From DASPSM01 sp963800135 (lineage in GTDB: Bacteria; Planctomycetota; Planctomycetia; Planctomycetales; Planctomycetaceae), in NCBI GenBank assembly GCA_963800135.1, contig CAWCZR010000003.1:868001-932000 (forward strand): 64,000 nt of DNA, in the 5' to 3' direction. Positions 19,791-29,286 of the stretch are shown one piece after another. Each line of letters begins with the position of its first letter. Within the stretch, counting starts at the first letter, position 1. The position numbers and the translations under genes are program-made. A model generated the notes under the pieces. The model saw nothing but the letters and a program-made list of their open reading frames with translations, was not told where the DNA came from and searched no databases.

Positions 19791-21113
19791 ATGTTAGGGG
19801 TCTACCGCTGGAATGCCGTGAGGCGAGCATGGCTGCGCAAGAAAGACATCATCGCACAACTTGTCGAGGACGCACATCGCTTCCGCTTCTGTGGACCTAG
19901 CGACGATCCGGACGAACAAACCGCAGTAACGGCCGGCTATCGTCACCTAGTGATCCAGCTCAAACGGTTAGCCGGGCCGCTGCTTCCAGCGGCCGAAAAG
20001 CAGCGGCTCGACTCTATCGAGGTCGAGATCAACAATATTTACTCCGCCTACGACGCTCGCGCCGAGATTGATGCGCTCCTGCCTGACATCGAGGCCGTGC
20101 TGGAACGCTGCGATGAATCTGGACTCGCGACACCAGCGCGAGTTTTAGTTCCGGAACTTCCGCAGCGCGTCCTCGACACGTACTGCCGGCTTTGGCAGCT
20201 TGAAACCTGGCTTCGCCGACTGGTTTACGTTGAACTTCGGGCTGCAGAGGGAGATGAATGGGAATTGCGGGTATCTAACACCGCCAAGCCGAAGGAGGCA
20301 GACAAGCGCCTCACACACATGCCATCGCCAGAAGAGAACTCGCTAAGTTACGCGCAACTGTCGGGCGTCTGCCGCATTATGGAGAACAACTGGCGCTTAT
20401 TCGAGCCATTTCTACCTCCTAAATCCATTTGGGAAGCAAAGCTCGAAGAGGTTTCACAAGTCCGCCACCGCGTCGCTCATTTTCGTAATGGCCATGAGGA
20501 TGACTTACAGCGTGTGACTCAATTGCTCCGCGACATCGACAAGGGTTTTTGGCGCTTTTGCACCTGCTATAACGATCCGAGGCCCATCCTCCCTCAGTCG
20601 AACGATCCTGTTGAAGAACACTTTCTTCACTTGGATCAGTTCCCGTGGGGCGCAAGCGGAGACGGGAAATGGGCTCGAACTGGCATAGCAGATCCAGAAG
20701 CGATTCTTAACGTGACAGTGGAGGTACTCTGTCGGCCTTGGGCAACCTGGAAGACGCCAATCGCGGGAAGCCAAGGATTCCTTTACAACGTCCATGTTGG
20801 TGCGCGCCACGGTCGTGTGTTCGATTACGTCCGTCTTCTCAAGAGTACATCCCGTGTGCATATTTGCCTTGATAGTTTACTTGGCTCATTTCGCGTTACA
20901 CTCCCGGCCGTCTTGGGCGCGGAACGAGTGATTGGGATCCTGGAGAGATTCGTTGACGCGTCTATGTCCTGCGTATCGCACCGTCAACACGGAGGTGGAA
21001 CGGACGGGACAGCTCAATTGCTGGCTGACAGCTGGCCAGAATATGTACTTGGTCCTGAGAATCCGCTGACGTTCTTGGAGCCGGAAATGCCGTGCTCGTT
21101 CTTCGGCGTGTGA
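19791..21113 (+). CDS. HEPN-domain protein, Swt1-like
   Basis: About 440 residues. An N-terminal helical region (to about residue 110, RHLVIQLKRLAGPLL and IYSAYDARAEIDALL) precedes a helical domain with the pattern of Swt1-type HEPN: LWQLETWLRRLVYVELRA, a W-containing middle (MENNWRLFEPFL), and QVRHRVAHFR, in which Arg225 and His230 form the R-x4-H motif of HEPN ribonucleases. The remaining 180 residues have no recognised fold. HEPN proteins often act in antiphage or toxin-antitoxin systems, but no partner such as MNT or an NTPase lies next to it, so the role is inferred only from the domain. Base composition is visibly less GC-rich than flanking genes. The start is uncertain: ATG at 19791 or 19749. 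Confidence 0.75.
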   Translation: MLGVYRWNAVRRAWLRKKDIIAQLVEDAHRFRFCGPSDDPDEQTAVTAGYRHLVIQLKRLAGPLLPAAEKQRLDSIEVEINNIYSAYDARAEIDALLPDIEAVLERCDESGLATPARVLVPELPQRVLDTYCRLWQLETWLRRLVYVELRAAEGDEWELRVSNTAKPKEADKRLTHMPSPEENSLSYAQLSGVCRIMENNWRLFEPFLPPKSIWEAKLEEVSQVRHRVAHFRNGHEDDLQRVTQLLRDIDKGFWRFCTCYNDPRPILPQSNDPVEEHFLHLDQFPWGASGDGKWARTGIADPEAILNVTVEVLCRPWATWKTPIAGSQGFLYNVHVGARHGRVFDYVRLLKSTSRVHICLDSLLGSFRVTLPAVLGAERVIGILERFVDASMSCVSHRQHGGGTDGTAQLLADSWPEYVLGPENPLTFLEPEMPCSFFGV

Positions 21114-21496
21114 TTGCAGCGACTAACCATCGGATGAAGCTGACCGGGGCCGCCATCCTGGCTTCGCGCGGCATGCAGGTTTTGCAGGCGACCCCGGTGG
21201 CTTATCCGTATCGTTTCGAAGCCTCGGCCACTCGGGGATCTCTCCGCCGCGAATGATGGAGTTCTTCATCGAGAACCCGGTGTTATCCGCACCGTCGAAC
21301 GAACGCCTGCCTTCGCCGCCCGCTAAGTCCGTTTAGAAAGAGCCCGAAGAGATCCTCGCATCCGATTTGACACAGTCTTGGGAGCGTTCGCGCTTCGGTC
21401 GCATCATTCAGCATAACGCCGTACGCTGTCACCGTATCTCGACCGTCGCCGGGGAAACCGCGGCCCCACTAGACGCAACACTGTCCCGAGGCAACC
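21114..21496. other. Intergenic region
   Basis: About 380 bases between the HEPN gene and the permease. I see no gene, terminator or repeat. The sequence GAGG at 21488-21491 probably serves as the ribosome binding site of the permease. Confidence 0.5.
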
Positions 21497-22980
21497 TTGG
21501 ACCCGAAGCTGATTCCCCCCGAAATCCCCAAACCGGGCGATGCCCCGACGCTGGCCCGGGCGCTCAGCCTCTTCGACATCACGATGCTGGTCATGGGCAG
21601 CGTTATCGGGGCCGGCATCTTCGTGGTCCCGCACGACGTCGCCAAGATCGTGCATACGCCCGCACTCGTCCTCATCGCGTGGGTGCTGGGCGGGTTGGTG
21701 AGCTTGGCGGGCAGCCTTGTGTACGCGGACCTCGTCCGGCGGCGCCCGCACGTCGGCGGGCAGTACGCGTTCCTGCGCGAGGCGTACCATCCCGTCGTCG
21801 CCTTTCTGTACGGCTGGTGCCTCCTCTGGGTCATTCAGTCCGGCGGGATGGCGTCGGTGGCCGTGGTCTTCGCGCGCTACTTCATGGAATTGGGAAATCT
21901 CTTCCCGGCCATCCTCTCCGGTTCGCCGGCCGAGGCCCCCGGCACGGCGGCGGGCGACACGCTGGTCGGCAAGGTAATCGCCGCCGTCGCTATCGCTTGC
22001 CTGACGGCCGTCAACTGCCTGGGAGTCCGAACCGCAAGCACGGCGCAGAACCTGTTCATGGTGCTCAAAGTCCTTGCCATCGGTGCTCTGATCGCCTGCG
22101 GCCTGTTCGTTGCGCTGCCGTCGGGCGGGCAATCCGGCGGCCAGGTCGCTGAGACTGCCGGAGCGTGGTGGATGGTGCCCGCCTTGGCCGCAGCCCTGGT
22201 GCCGGTCCTGTTCGCTTACGGCGGCTGGCACACGACGACGTTTATGGCGGCCGAGGTTCGCGACGCCCGACGGACCTTGCCGCGTGGCCTGCTCCTCGGC
22301 GTCGCGGGCGTGACGGTGCTCTACCTGGGTGTGAATTACGTCTGCCTGCGCGTCCTGGGCTGGAGGAACTGGCCGTCAACGGCAGCCCCGCGTACGAAGT
22401 CATGCGCCGGGCGCTGGGCGGGCCCGGCGCGGTCCTCCTTTCGGCCGGGATCGCCGTCTCGGCCTTGGGCTTCCTGAGCCAGGCGGTGCTCACGTCGCCC
22501 CGCGTTTATTTCGCGATGGCCCGCGACGGCCTCTTCTTCCAAGCCGTCGCCCGCATCCACCCGCGCACCCGCGTCCCCGTCGTCGCCATCCTGCTCCAAG
22601 GCGCGTTCGCGAGCGTCATTGCAGTGTCGGGCACGTTTCACCAGATTCTGAACTACGTCATGTCGGTCGAATTGGTGTTCGTAGCCCTGACGGCCCTGAG
22701 CCTGTTCATTTTGCGGCGCAGAGATAAAGCTGACGCTATCGTCGCGCGCGACACAGTGCCGGGTCATATCGCTGGGCGCGACACCGTGCCGGGCCACCCG
22801 GTGACCACGTTACTTTTTGCGGCGGCAACGCTCGCCGTGGTCGCCGCCATCGTTTACGAGTATCCGGCGAACAGCGCGATCGGACTCGGGATCGCCGCGG
22901 CAGGGGTTCCGGTCTACGCCTTCTGGCGGTGGTGGAACCGCGGAGGGAAGAACACGGTGGAGCTTGATCATTTCGGATAA
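21497..22980 (+). CDS. APC-superfamily amino-acid permease (one frameshift)
   Basis: A membrane transporter of about 494 residues with roughly 12 helices. The first helix carries the APC signature VMGSVIGAGIFVVPHDVA, with the unwound GAGIF motif that binds substrate, and the loop after helix 6-7 has AYGGWHTTTFMAAEVRDARR. The frame shifts near 22361; restoring one C in GTCCTGGGCTGGAG gives VLGLEELAVNGSPAYEVM. The start is a TTG at 21497 with GAGG five bases upstream. Near the C-terminus the segment ARDTVPGH is repeated almost exactly (ARDTVPGHIAGRDTVPGHP), in a cytoplasmic loop. Amino acid or amine uptake is likely; specificity unknown. Confidence 0.88.
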
Positions 22981-23334
22981 ACGAACCTCGACTGGCTCGT
23001 TTGCGTGCTTCGCGGCATCGTCGTGCCTGCCTGTGCACAATTGCCGAATTTCCTGAGATTCGCGTTCCGGGATTCTCATAACGGAAATCAAATCACGGGA
23101 ACTCGTCGGATCACAAATTTTCGGGATTGGAAACTCGTCGATACGGCCGCGTTCCAAAGTTTTTTGACGCCGGCGGTTGCTGGAGCTGCCAGCGGTCCTC
23201 GCCTCGAAAGCACCCGGCCAAGAGCGTCCCCGGTCGCAAATCGCCCCGAAAATCCGGAAAATAGACGTCGGGGTGGAAAATAACCGGGTGGGCTGGCGCA
23301 TCGTACCTCTAAGAGTAGCGCGGCGAGGGTCTTT
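22981..23334. other. Intergenic region before the sigma-factor operon
   Basis: About 350 bases without a recognisable gene. It must contain the promoter of the ECF sigma operon, but no promoter boxes could be assigned. GGCGAGGG just before the GTG at 23335 is a plausible ribosome binding site. Confidence 0.45.
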
Positions 23335-23934
23335 GTGACCGCGGCAGATAACGGTCAAACTGATCCAGCTCGGGCCGAGCCAACGCCGGCCCGGATCGAT
23401 GCCGCTCTCGTCGCCGAGCTTTACGATCGTTACGCCGAGGAAATCGGCTCGTTTTTGAAGGGTGTGCTGCGGAACTCCGACCTGGCGGCCGAGGCTCTGC
23501 AAAACACGTTTGCCAAAGCAGTTGAGTCGGGCCACACGGCCCGGGAGGAAACGCTCAAAGGGTGGCTGTTTCGGGTGGCTTTTCACGAAGCCGCCCTGCT
23601 CCGGCGACGCGGTCAGGTGCATGAACGCTCGCTGAGGCAAATGGCCCGCAACAGCCCGGCCGCGAACGAATCGGCCGAGCAACCCTACGAGCGGCTTTCT
23701 CGAGACGAAACCTTGGCCGAAGTTCGCCGGGCCCTCCGGGAGCTTCCGCCGGATCAGCGACAAGTGGTCGAGATGCGGATTTATGAGGAGAAGTCGTTCG
23801 CGGAAATCGCCGCCGACCTCTCTCTGCCCCTCGGCACCGTTTTGACGCGGATGCGGTTGGCCATGCAAAAACTGTCGCGACACATGCGGCCGCCGGGGAG
23901 CGAAGGCCCCTCGGACCGCGGTCGCAACGGATGA
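23335..23934 (+). CDS. ECF-type RNA polymerase sigma factor
   Basis: A 199-residue sigma-70 family factor of the extracytoplasmic-function group. Region 2 is seen at about residues 30-95 (LYDRYAEEIGSFLKGVLR, LQNTFAKAVE, LKGWLFRVAFHEA) and region 4 at about 125-180 (LRELPPDQRQVVEMRIYE, SFAEIAADLSLPLGTVLTRM). The start is a GTG at 23335 preceded by GGCGAGGG. Only six bases separate it from the next gene, a membrane protein that looks like its anti-sigma factor, and a third gene follows within three bases. The regulon cannot be read here, though the adjacent DUF1549/DUF1501 pair may belong to it. Confidence 0.92.
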   Translation: MTAADNGQTDPARAEPTPARIDAALVAELYDRYAEEIGSFLKGVLRNSDLAAEALQNTFAKAVESGHTAREETLKGWLFRVAFHEAALLRRRGQVHERSLRQMARNSPAANESAEQPYERLSRDETLAEVRRALRELPPDQRQVVEMRIYEEKSFAEIAADLSLPLGTVLTRMRLAMQKLSRHMRPPGSEGPSDRGRNG

Positions 23935-23940
23935 CCTAAT

Positions 23941-24702
23941 ATGAAGACAAATGGAACACCTCGAGACGACAGCGCGGCAAGCGGGCCGAACGGCACGCTC
24001 GGTCACGATGCCGAATGGTCCGCGCTGCGTTACGTGCTGGGCGAGATGACCGCCACCGAGGCGGACGCTTTTGAGCAGAGCTTGGGGAGCGACCCGCAGG
24101 CCTGCGAGGAAGTCGCCGCGGCGACGCACCTAACGAACACGGTTTACAACGTCCTCGCTGCCGAGCTTTCGGGGCAGGCGCCAAACGGAGTCGGGATGTC
24201 ACTGTCCGCCCGACCCGCTCCGGTTGCTGTGCCGGCCCGCTCGGTGCGAGGCGGACAGGCTCGGGGCGCACAGATGCGTGCTGGACAGTGGGCCATCGTC
24301 GGCCTGGCGGCTGCGGTCTGCGTGGTGGTCGCCGGCGGCCTGAGCTGGCTGTCGGCTCCGAACGCTCCGCAGGACGCGACGGCATGGGACCCGGACGCGG
24401 GTGCTGGCTCGCTCGTCGCCATTTGGACTGAGCAGTCGGCCGAGGCCGCGGAACAATCGACGACGGGAGCAGTCGCTGGCGACCGTGCGAACGCCGATGA
24501 AACAGTGGCAGTGTCAGAGGGAGCGGGAGTGGCCGTCGCCGACGCCGACGATCTCAATGGCACGGACGAAGACGAAGTGCTGATTGCCGACGACGATTAC
24601 AACGTTCCCGGCTGGATGATCGGGGCCGTCGACAACAGTCACAGCTTCACCCCCGGCAACTTCAGTCCCGACAGCCCTTCGATGGACGTGCAGGAGAACT
24701 GA
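23941..24702 (+). CDS. Probable anti-sigma factor, single-pass membrane protein
   Basis: A 253-residue protein directly after the sigma gene. Residues about 25-65 (LRYVLGEMTATEADAFEQSL, DPQACEEVAAA) match the cytoplasmic helical segment seen in planctomycete anti-sigma factors. One membrane helix is at about 120-140 (IVGLAAAVCVVVAGG), and the outer part is acidic and low in complexity (DADDLNGTDEDEVLIADDD). There is no HCxxC zinc motif, so it would be a zinc-independent anti-sigma domain. The function is inferred from the domain pattern and operon position. A ribosome binding site of the next gene (AGGAG) lies inside its end. Confidence 0.75.
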   Translation: MKTNGTPRDDSAASGPNGTLGHDAEWSALRYVLGEMTATEADAFEQSLGSDPQACEEVAAATHLTNTVYNVLAAELSGQAPNGVGMSLSARPAPVAVPARSVRGGQARGAQMRAGQWAIVGLAAAVCVVVAGGLSWLSAPNAPQDATAWDPDAGAGSLVAIWTEQSAEAAEQSTTGAVAGDRANADETVAVSEGAGVAVADADDLNGTDEDEVLIADDDYNVPGWMIGAVDNSHSFTPGNFSPDSPSMDVQEN

Positions 24703-24705
24703 TTG

Positions 24706-25581
24706 ATGCCGGCGTTTCGTGGTCTTTGTACAGCCCTGGTCGCATCTCTCTTTGTCGGTGCAGCCTGTCTGAGCGTTCTCGCCGGCGATCCGCCGACGAA
24801 CGCCAACGGGCAGGCGGCAACCGACAAATCGACGGGCGACAAGGATCACGCGACAAAGACATCGGACAAGAAGGGCGACAATGCAAACACTGACAAAGCG
24901 AAGTCGCCGGCCGGCAAAACGACTGCTGCCAAATCCGCCGCGGCCAAAAAGCCCAACGTCCGACCCCTTGCCCCGCTCTCTGCGGAGCGCGAGGCGGCCG
25001 CTCTCGCCTTTGCCCGAGCGCATCATCCCGAATTAGCCGCGTTGATCGACAAGCTGCGTCGCGACAATCGTCGGGACTATGACCGTGCGATCCGAGAGCT
25101 GTCGCAAGCGTGCGAGCGATTGACGCGGCTTAAAAAACAATCGGCCGCGCAGTACGAACTGTCGTTGGCCGCCTGGAAACTCGATTCGCGGGCCCAGCTG
25201 CTGGCCGCCCACCTGACGATCTCGCAAACGCCGGCGCTCGAGGCCGAGCTGAAACAAGTTCTGGCTGACCGGGCCGACGTGCGACTGAAGGAATACAAGT
25301 TCGAGCAAGCCCGTCTGCAAGACCGGCTGACCAAGGTCAAGGCTTCGATTCAGGCCCTGGAGACCGACAAGAACGGACTGGTCGAAAAGGATCTGCTGCG
25401 GATCAAACGGTCGATCGCCAGCCGCCGCCATCCCGCAAGACCCGCCAACAAGTCCGCCATCGCCTCGAAGGCTCCCGTGACTGAACCCCCGCGGCCCCCA
25501 GCCATCCCGACCACCGCAGCTTCGGTCGCTCCGCCTGCCGACGCGTCGGCAACTTCCCGCAGCAATAACAAGCAGCAATAA
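24706..25581 (+). CDS. Secreted coiled-coil protein of unknown function
   Basis: A 291-residue protein with an N-terminal signal peptide (hydrophobic to about residue 25, ending LSVLAGDPP). Residues 30-90 are rich in Lys, Ala, Asp and Thr; residues 95-235 are strongly helical with heptad-like charged repeats (RDNRRDYDRAIRELSQACER, KEYKFEQARLQDRLTKVKAS), suggesting a periplasmic coiled coil; the tail is Pro/Ala-rich. It is the third gene of the sigma operon, with AGGAG nine bases before the ATG at 24706. It may carry or sense the signal relayed to the anti-sigma factor, but this is speculation from position only. Confidence 0.75.
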   Translation: MPAFRGLCTALVASLFVGAACLSVLAGDPPTNANGQAATDKSTGDKDHATKTSDKKGDNANTDKAKSPAGKTTAAKSAAAKKPNVRPLAPLSAEREAAALAFARAHHPELAALIDKLRRDNRRDYDRAIRELSQACERLTRLKKQSAAQYELSLAAWKLDSRAQLLAAHLTISQTPALEAELKQVLADRADVRLKEYKFEQARLQDRLTKVKASIQALETDKNGLVEKDLLRIKRSIASRRHPARPANKSAIASKAPVTEPPRPPAIPTTAASVAPPADASATSRSNNKQQ

Positions 25582-25716
25582 ACCGCCGACTCGGTAACCG
25601 CCCAGTCGAATCTATCCGCTTAAGATAGACACTTTTAAATAGACATTCGCGACGGACAATCAACCCGCCTGCTGCAAGCCACAGGTGGACGAAAAGGACC
25701 AGGAGGACGAGCAGAC

Positions 25717-28700
25717 ATGATCGCACTGGCCAGGATCGCATGGGGCAGGATCGCACGGGGGACAGCTGCCCGAATTACGATCATTGCCCTCGGAGTTGTC
25801 GGCCTTTCAGCCGGCGCCGCGATTTGTGCGCCGTCACCCACTGCGCCGCCGCCCACTGCACCGGCAAGCAGTGACGCGGCGAAGTCCGCGCCCGCCGTCG
25901 CCTCGCCGTCCACATCATCCCCAGCGTCCGCATCGAAATCGTCACCCGCAACGCCGGTTGCTCCGGCCGCCGTCGCCAAGGCGCAGACCAAAAAGAACGA
26001 AAAGCCGCTCGAGCCGATTTCCAAGCGGTTCGCCGCGGCCATCAGCCGGGAGACGCCCTCGTTTCAGCGGCACGTCACGCCCCTCTTGGGAAAGCTGGGC
26101 TGCAACGGCCGGGCCTGTCACGGTTCGTTCCAGGGGCGCGGCGGCTTTCGGCTCTCGCTCTTCGGTTACGACTTCAAGATGGATCACGACGCCCTGATGG
26201 CGGGCGAAGAAGGTCCGCGCGTCAACGTCAAGAACCCCGATGCCAGCCTGATCCTGCAGAAGCCGACGCTCAGCATGGACCACGAAGGGGGTAAGCGCTA
26301 CGAGTTGGGGAGCTGGGAACATCACGTTCTGTTGAAGTGGATTCAAAGCGGTGCCAAGGGAGTCAAACCGGGCGACCCGACCTTGGCCCGGCTGGAAGTG
26401 CGGCCGACCGAAATCCGCTTCGCCAAGAAGGGCGACAAAGTCGCTCTGCGGGCGATCGCTCACTGGACCGACGGCACCAGCGAAGACGTCACGCCGCTGT
26501 GCCGCTACCAATCGAACGACGAGCAAATTGCCAAGATCGACACGACCGGCCAAGTGACCGCGGTCGAGCCGGGGGATTCGCACGTCGTCGCGTTTTACGA
26601 TGCCGGCGTCACGCCCGTCCCGGTGATGCAGCCGGTGTCGGACGTGGTCGGCAACAAATACCCCGCCGTCCCCACGCCGACTGAGATCGACCGTCTGGTC
26701 GTGCAAAAACTTCGCAAGCTGGGGATCGTGCCGTCGGACGTCTGCACCGACGCCGAGTATCTCCGCCGGGTGAGCCTGGACCTCACGGGCACCCTGCCGA
26801 CGGCCGGCGAGGTCGTGAAATTCCTGGGCGACAAGTCGCCCGATAAGCGGCACAAGAAAGTCGACGAGCTGCTCGAGCGGCCGACGTACGTCGCCTGGTG
26901 GACGACTCGTTTGTGCGACCTCACCGGCAACACGGACCGGTCGCTGGCCAACATCACTCCCGTCAACACGAAACTGGCGAGCGAAGAATGGTACGACTGG
27001 ATCGAGAAACGCGTCCGCCAGAACGTCCCCTACGACAAGCTCGTCGCGGGCATTGTGCTGGCAACCAGCCGTCCGCTCGGCCAGACCTACACCGAATACT
27101 CCGACGAGATGACGGCCCTCTACCGGAAGACGCCGGCAGGCAATTACGCCGACCACCCGGGGCTGACGCATTTCTGGGCGCGGCGAACATTGGCCAACCG
27201 CAGCAGAAGGCGCTGAGCTTTGCGTACACGTTCCTGGGCATTCGCATCCAGTGTGCCGAGTGTCACAAGCACCCGTTCGACCAATGGACGCAGGACGACT
27301 ACAAGGACTTCACCAAGTTCTTCACCCGCGTGCGTTACGGTACCAATCCGGAAGACGCGAGGGAGCGCAAAGAACTGTATGACTCGCTGCACCTCGACGC
27401 GAAGAAGCTCGTCGACATTCGCCGCGAGTATCCGCGACTGATCGCCGAGGGCAAGACGCTCCCCTTCGACGAGCTGTTCGTCACGCCGCTGCGAACCCGC
27501 GGCTCGCTGATGGCCCACCGGCCCGGCGCCTTGCGTCCGCAAGGCAAAGGAAAAGCCAAGGCCAAGGACAGCAAGGGCGCGAAAGCGAAAATGGCCGACG
27601 CGAGCCGTCCCCGCAAACCGCTCGCCGCCCAGAAGCCGCAGGGCACGGGCAAGACCACGAAGCCGATCGTCGCCATGCGCGACGACAAGAAGACTGCCGA
27701 CGGAAAGGCGACGGCGAAGAACGACGCCAAGTCGCCGGCGAAAAAGCCCGGCGAGCGCAAGGCTCTCATCGCGTTGCGTCCGGGACAGAAACCGCCGGCA
27801 GCCAAGGTCGCCAAGCGGAGGCAGCCGCAACCGATTCAGGATGGCACCGCCCGCTTGTTGGGCGCCGGCGTGGTCGATCTGACCAAGTACGACGATCCGC
27901 GGACTCCGCTGATGGATTGGCTGCGAGCGAAGAACAATCGCTTCTTTGCCCGCGCGTTCGTCAACCGCGTGTGGGCCAACTACTTCAACGTCGGCATCGT
28001 CAACCCGCCCGACGATCTGAGCCTGGCCAATCCGCCCAGCAACGCCGCGTTGCTCGATTACCTGGCCACCGGTTTCATCAAGCACAACTACGACATGAAG
28101 TGGCTGCATCGCGAGATCACCAGCAGCCGCACCTACCAGATGAGCTGGAAGCCCAACGCGACCAACCGGCTCGACCAGCGGAATTTCAGCCATGCCGTGC
28201 TGCGGCGGTTGCCGGCGGAGGTGGCCTACGACGCCGTTCGCCAAGCCACATCGTCCGATCGGGCGGTCGCCGGCATGCAAGCCGACTGCAGCGACCGGGC
28301 GATCGGCATCGCCGGAAGCACGCGTCGCGGCGGCCGGGCGATTTCGCCGTACGCCCTGGGACTGTTCGGCCGCTCGGTCCGCGAAACGAACTGCGACTGC
28401 GATCGCTCGAACGAGCCGAGCCTGCTGCAGACCGTCTTTCTGCGAAACGACAACGAGATGCTGTCGCTGGTGAGCAATCCGCGAACCGGCTGGATCGCCC
28501 AGATCGCCTCGGAACTACAGCCGAAGCCGACCGGCAAGCCCCGCCCCGCCGCGAAGAAGCCCTCCGGTACGGCGAAAATGGCGGCCTCGGACAAAGACGT
28601 CTCCAAGAAGGACAGCGGTAAGAAAGACACTTTCAAGCAGCAGCCGGCGAACGACGGTGTGAAAACGGTGCTCGCCAAGAACGACTCGACCACCCCAGAC

Positions 28701-29174
28701 ACCAGTAAGAAAGAGATCACTAAGAAAGACGCCGCAAAGAAAGACCCGGTCAAGAAAGATGCCGCCAAGAAGGACGCGAAGAACGTCGCGGACCGCAGGG
28801 GCGAAACGCTCACGCCGGAGCAGAAGGCGCGGCGGATCGCTCAGATCACGGCCCGGCTGCAAAAGGCGCAGGAAGCCGGCGACGCGCGTCAGATCAAGCT
28901 GATCACGCTGCGGCTCGAAGAGGTCAAGCGTCTGCCGACGAAGGCGCGTCCCGCCGCCGTAGCGGTCGGCGTGATGAAGCCGTCGCAGCTCGCGCTCTCC
29001 AAGAAGAAGGACCTCGTGCGGACGATCTACCTGCGGACGTTGAGCCGCTACCCGAAGGACCAGGAAACGGACCGTGCCCTGGCCTACCTCAACAGCTCCG
29101 ACAACGTCTATAGCGGCCTTCGCGACCTGGTGTGGGCCGTGGTCAACACCGAAGAATTCATCGTTAATCACTAA
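25717..29174 (+). CDS. DUF1549/DUF1553 planctomycete protein with Ig-like domain and Lys-rich insertions (one frameshift)
   Basis: About 1152 residues. A signal peptide is followed by an Ala/Pro/Ser-rich linker, a segment with CNGRACHGSFQGRGGF, a bacterial Ig-like (BIG2) domain at about 225-300 (KKGDKVALRAIAHWTDGT), DUF1549 at about 330-570 with RIQCAECHKHPFDQW (a CxxCH haem-type motif), and DUF1553 at about 720-1150 (NRVWANYFNVGIVNPPDD). Two long lysine/alanine-rich inserts interrupt it, at about 600-690 and 950-1020 (KKDAAKKDPVKKDAAKKDAK). One base is missing near 27184. AGGAGG ten bases upstream supports the ATG at 25717. The family is exported and paired with DUF1501 proteins; its biochemical role is unknown, with electron transfer or polysaccharide breakdown proposed from haem motifs and context. 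Confidence 0.9.
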
Positions 29175-29196
29175 CACCGGTTAATCACTAACACCG
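29163..29196. repeat. Exact 17-bp tandem duplication over a stop codon
   Basis: GTTAATCACTAACACCG occurs twice head to tail and a third GTTAA follows. The first copy contains the last codons and the TAA of the DUF1549/1553 gene, so slippage here would leave the protein unchanged. Confidence 0.7.
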
Positions 29197-29286
29197 TTAA
29201 CTGCTGAGAGTGCGACTCGCCCGCCGGCAACCCCGCCCCCCACCGGCAACCTGCATCACGAATCAATCAGGAAAGGAACGCAATCG

